A stretch of 15,130 bases of DNA from JAWLGW01 sp964569055 (lineage in GTDB: Bacteria; Planctomycetota; J058). Shown here one piece after another: positions 13,701 to 15,130 of the stretch. A program made the position numbers and the translations under genes. The notes under the pieces are model-generated. The model was not told where the DNA came from and ran no database searches. It saw only the letters and a list, made by a program, of their open reading frames with translations. The stretch is from positions 1 through 15,130 of the forward strand of contig CAZMSZ010000168.1 in the NCBI GenBank assembly GCA_964569055.1. The letters are read 5' to 3'. Numbering within the stretch: the stretch's first letter is position 1; every line of letters starts with the position of its first letter.

Positions 13701-14767
13701 AGCTCGCGATCATCGGCCCGGCCTTCTCGGGCAAGACCACCGTGTTCAACGCCCTCACCGGCGCCTCCGAGGAGCTGTCCGACTTCTCGGGCGGCGGGCG
13801 CGAGCACCGGCGCGAGGTGGCGGTCTCCGACCCGCGCCTGGAGCGGCTGCGCGAGGACTACGCCTCCAAGAAGGTGGTCCCCGCGCGGTTCGAGCTGCTC
13901 GACCAGGCCGGCTACGGGAGCGAGAAGTACTTCGGCGAGGTGCGCCAGCACGAGGCGTTGATCCGGGTGGTGCGGGCGTTCGGCGGGATCGCCGTGCCGC
14001 ACCCCAAGAACCGGGTCGACTGGCGCGCGGACGTGCTCGACGTCGACACCGACTTCGTGCTGCAGGACCTCGCCATGGTCGAGCGGCGGATCGAGCGGCT
14101 CAAGAAGACGGTGACCAAGCCGACCAAGACCCAGAAGCAAGAGCAGGAGGAGCTGGCGCTGTTCGAGCGCGTGCGCCCCTCGCTGGAGGAGGGGGTCCCG
14201 CTCAAGAAGACCGTGACCGCCCCCGAGGAGCGCGAGGTGTTCGCGCAGTACGGCTTCCTCACCCTCAAGCCGATCCTGACCCTGGTCAACCTCGGCGACG
14301 ACGAGGACCCCGCCGAGCTCGGCTTGCCGCCGGTGCCCGACATGTCGGGCGGGGTGCGCCCCGACGAGCTGACCCTCCCGATCAAGGCGCGCCTCGAGGC
14401 GGAGGTCGCCCAGCTCGACCCGGCCGACCGCGGCGAGTTCCTGGCCGACTTCGGCCTCGACGAGCCGATCAGCGACCGGGTGATCTCGCTGTCCTACGCG
14501 CTGCTCGGCCTGCAGAGCTTCCTCACCGCCGGCCCCAAGGAGGTGCGCGCCTGGACGATTCGCCAGGGCGCGACCGCGGTCGAGGCGGCCAAGGTGATCC
14601 ACAGCGACATCGCGCGCGGCTTCATTCGGGCCGAGGTCGTGCAGTGGAGCGACTACCTGGCCTGCGGCGGCTGGAAGGGCGCCAAGGAGGCCAACAAGCT
14701 GCGCCTCGAGGGCAAGCCGTACGTGATGCAGGACGGCGACGTGGTCGAGTTCCGCCACGGGGGCTGA
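13697..14767 (+). CDS. ychF: Divergent YchF/OLA1-type P-loop NTPase with TGS-like domain
   Basis: The 356-residue protein belongs to the YchF group of Obg-related GTPases, which bind ribosomes and in E. coli prefer ATP. Walker A is GPAFSGKTT (residues 7-15) and the G3 motif is DQAG (69-72), preceded by the family segment SDPRLERL and VVPARFELLDQAG. The C-terminal TGS/DUF933 part is very typical: GLQSFLTAGPKEVRAWTIR, IHSDIARGFIRAEVVQWSDY, ACGGWKGAKEANKLRLEGK and VMQDGDVVEFR. The N-terminal half is divergent. The usual NVGKST loop is replaced by FSGKTT, the segment after DxxG lacks the common GLVKGAS-type sequence, and the G4 site reads NLGD (198-201). The ATG at 13697 overlaps the tatC stop by four bases. 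Nucleotide preference cannot be predicted. Confidence 0.88.
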   Translation: MKLAIIGPAFSGKTTVFNALTGASEELSDFSGGGREHRREVAVSDPRLERLREDYASKKVVPARFELLDQAGYGSEKYFGEVRQHEALIRVVRAFGGIAVPHPKNRVDWRADVLDVDTDFVLQDLAMVERRIERLKKTVTKPTKTQKQEQEELALFERVRPSLEEGVPLKKTVTAPEEREVFAQYGFLTLKPILTLVNLGDDEDPAELGLPPVPDMSGGVRPDELTLPIKARLEAEVAQLDPADRGEFLADFGLDEPISDRVISLSYALLGLQSFLTAGPKEVRAWTIRQGATAVEAAKVIHSDIARGFIRAEVVQWSDYLACGGWKGAKEANKLRLEGKPYVMQDGDVVEFRHGG

Positions 14768-14772
14768 GCCGC

Positions 14773-15130
14773 GTGCGCTACGAGGTCGACTGCGGCGAAG
14801 GGGTCCAGATCAGCGACGACGCGGCGCGGGTCGACCTCGAGCGCGCGCACCGCTGGATCGCCCAGAGCTACTGGGCCGCGGGGATCCCCTGGGAGACCTT
14901 CCGCCGCGCCGCCAAGCGCTCCTTGTGCGCGGGCGTGTTCGACGGGCGCGAGATGGTCGGCTTCGCCCGCGTCGTCAGCGATCAGGCCACCTTCGCCTGG
15001 GTGTGCGACGTATGGATCGACGAGCCCGCCCGCGGCCGCGGCCTCGGCAAGCGGCTGGTCGCGTACCTCGTCGGCCACCCCGACCTGCAGGGCCTCCGCC
15101 GCTGGTACCTCGCCACCCGCGACGCCCACG
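14773..15130 (+). CDS. GNAT-family N-acetyltransferase (3' end outside window)
   Basis: The first 119 residues of a GNAT acetyltransferase, which would move an acetyl group from acetyl-CoA to an amine of an unknown small molecule or protein. The acetyl-CoA pyrophosphate loop RGRGLG (residues 87-92, the R-x-x-G-x-G motif) follows strand 4 (FAWVCDVWIDEPA) and precedes helix 3 (KRLVAYLVGH). Upstream are VFDGREMVGFARVVSD, the usual strand 2-3 pair, and a helix with SYWAAGIPWETFRRA resembling the YWA-type N-terminus common in this group. The GTG at 14773 starts five bases after the ychF stop, so it is probably the last or next gene of the tatC-ychF operon. The gene runs off the right edge. Confidence 0.88.
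   Translation, partial: MRYEVDCGEGVQISDDAARVDLERAHRWIAQSYWAAGIPWETFRRAAKRSLCAGVFDGREMVGFARVVSDQATFAWVCDVWIDEPARGRGLGKRLVAYLVGHPDLQGLRRWYLATRDAH

Noticed and set aside
1..15130. Mobile elements, tRNA or rRNA genes, toxin-antitoxin or phage-defence genes
   Set aside because: I looked for transposase, integrase, tRNA-like cloverleafs and known defence domains and saw none; the genes are mostly housekeeping with uniform base composition.

Overview
This is a GC-rich stretch (roughly 70% G+C by eye) from a Gram-negative bacterium. The outer-membrane-type and lipoprotein genes, RdgC, PrkA, TatC and a Rho with a long charged N-terminus fit a Myxococcota-like or Planctomycetota-like lineage, but the sequence alone does not settle which. 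A run of exactly 100 Ns (7120-7219) is a scaffold gap of unknown true length, so this is probably a draft or metagenome assembly.

Layout. (1) 17-1235, minus: a shortened RdgC-family recombination protein followed by an unrecognised acidic protein, as a two-gene operon. (2) 1524-4693, plus, divergent from (1): a long PrkA-family serine kinase, then a secreted beta-rich protein whose ribosome binding site can pair with a C-tract just after the prkA stop codon. (3) 4734-7008, plus: a small lipoprotein, a TrmH/SpoU-type RNA 2'-O-methyltransferase and an RluA-type pseudouridine synthase, joined by two GTGA stop/start overlaps. This is an RNA-modification operon. (4) 7220-10328, minus: dephospho-CoA kinase (coaE), transcription terminator Rho, and a DOT1-like SAM methyltransferase that runs into the gap. 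(5) 10526-11869, plus: a membrane-anchored coiled-coil protein with a small beta domain and a C-terminal BRCT-like domain, closed by a strong hairpin. (6) 11935-12312: no gene, but an array of 39-46 bp imperfect tandem repeats and then a perfect 12-bp inverted repeat next to a TATACT box. (7) 12330-15130, plus: an unusual TatC with a coiled-coil insertion, a divergent YchF-type GTPase (ATGA overlap) and the start of a GNAT acetyltransferase.

Most genes are housekeeping functions: RNA modification, transcription termination, CoA synthesis and protein export. I do not see a defence system, prophage, transposon, CRISPR array or biosynthetic cluster. The least ordinary items are the envelope-anchored BRCT-like protein, the TatC with an extra coiled-coil domain and a changed signal-peptide-recognition glutamate, the tandem repeat array, and several RNA or DNA hairpins placed at gene starts.
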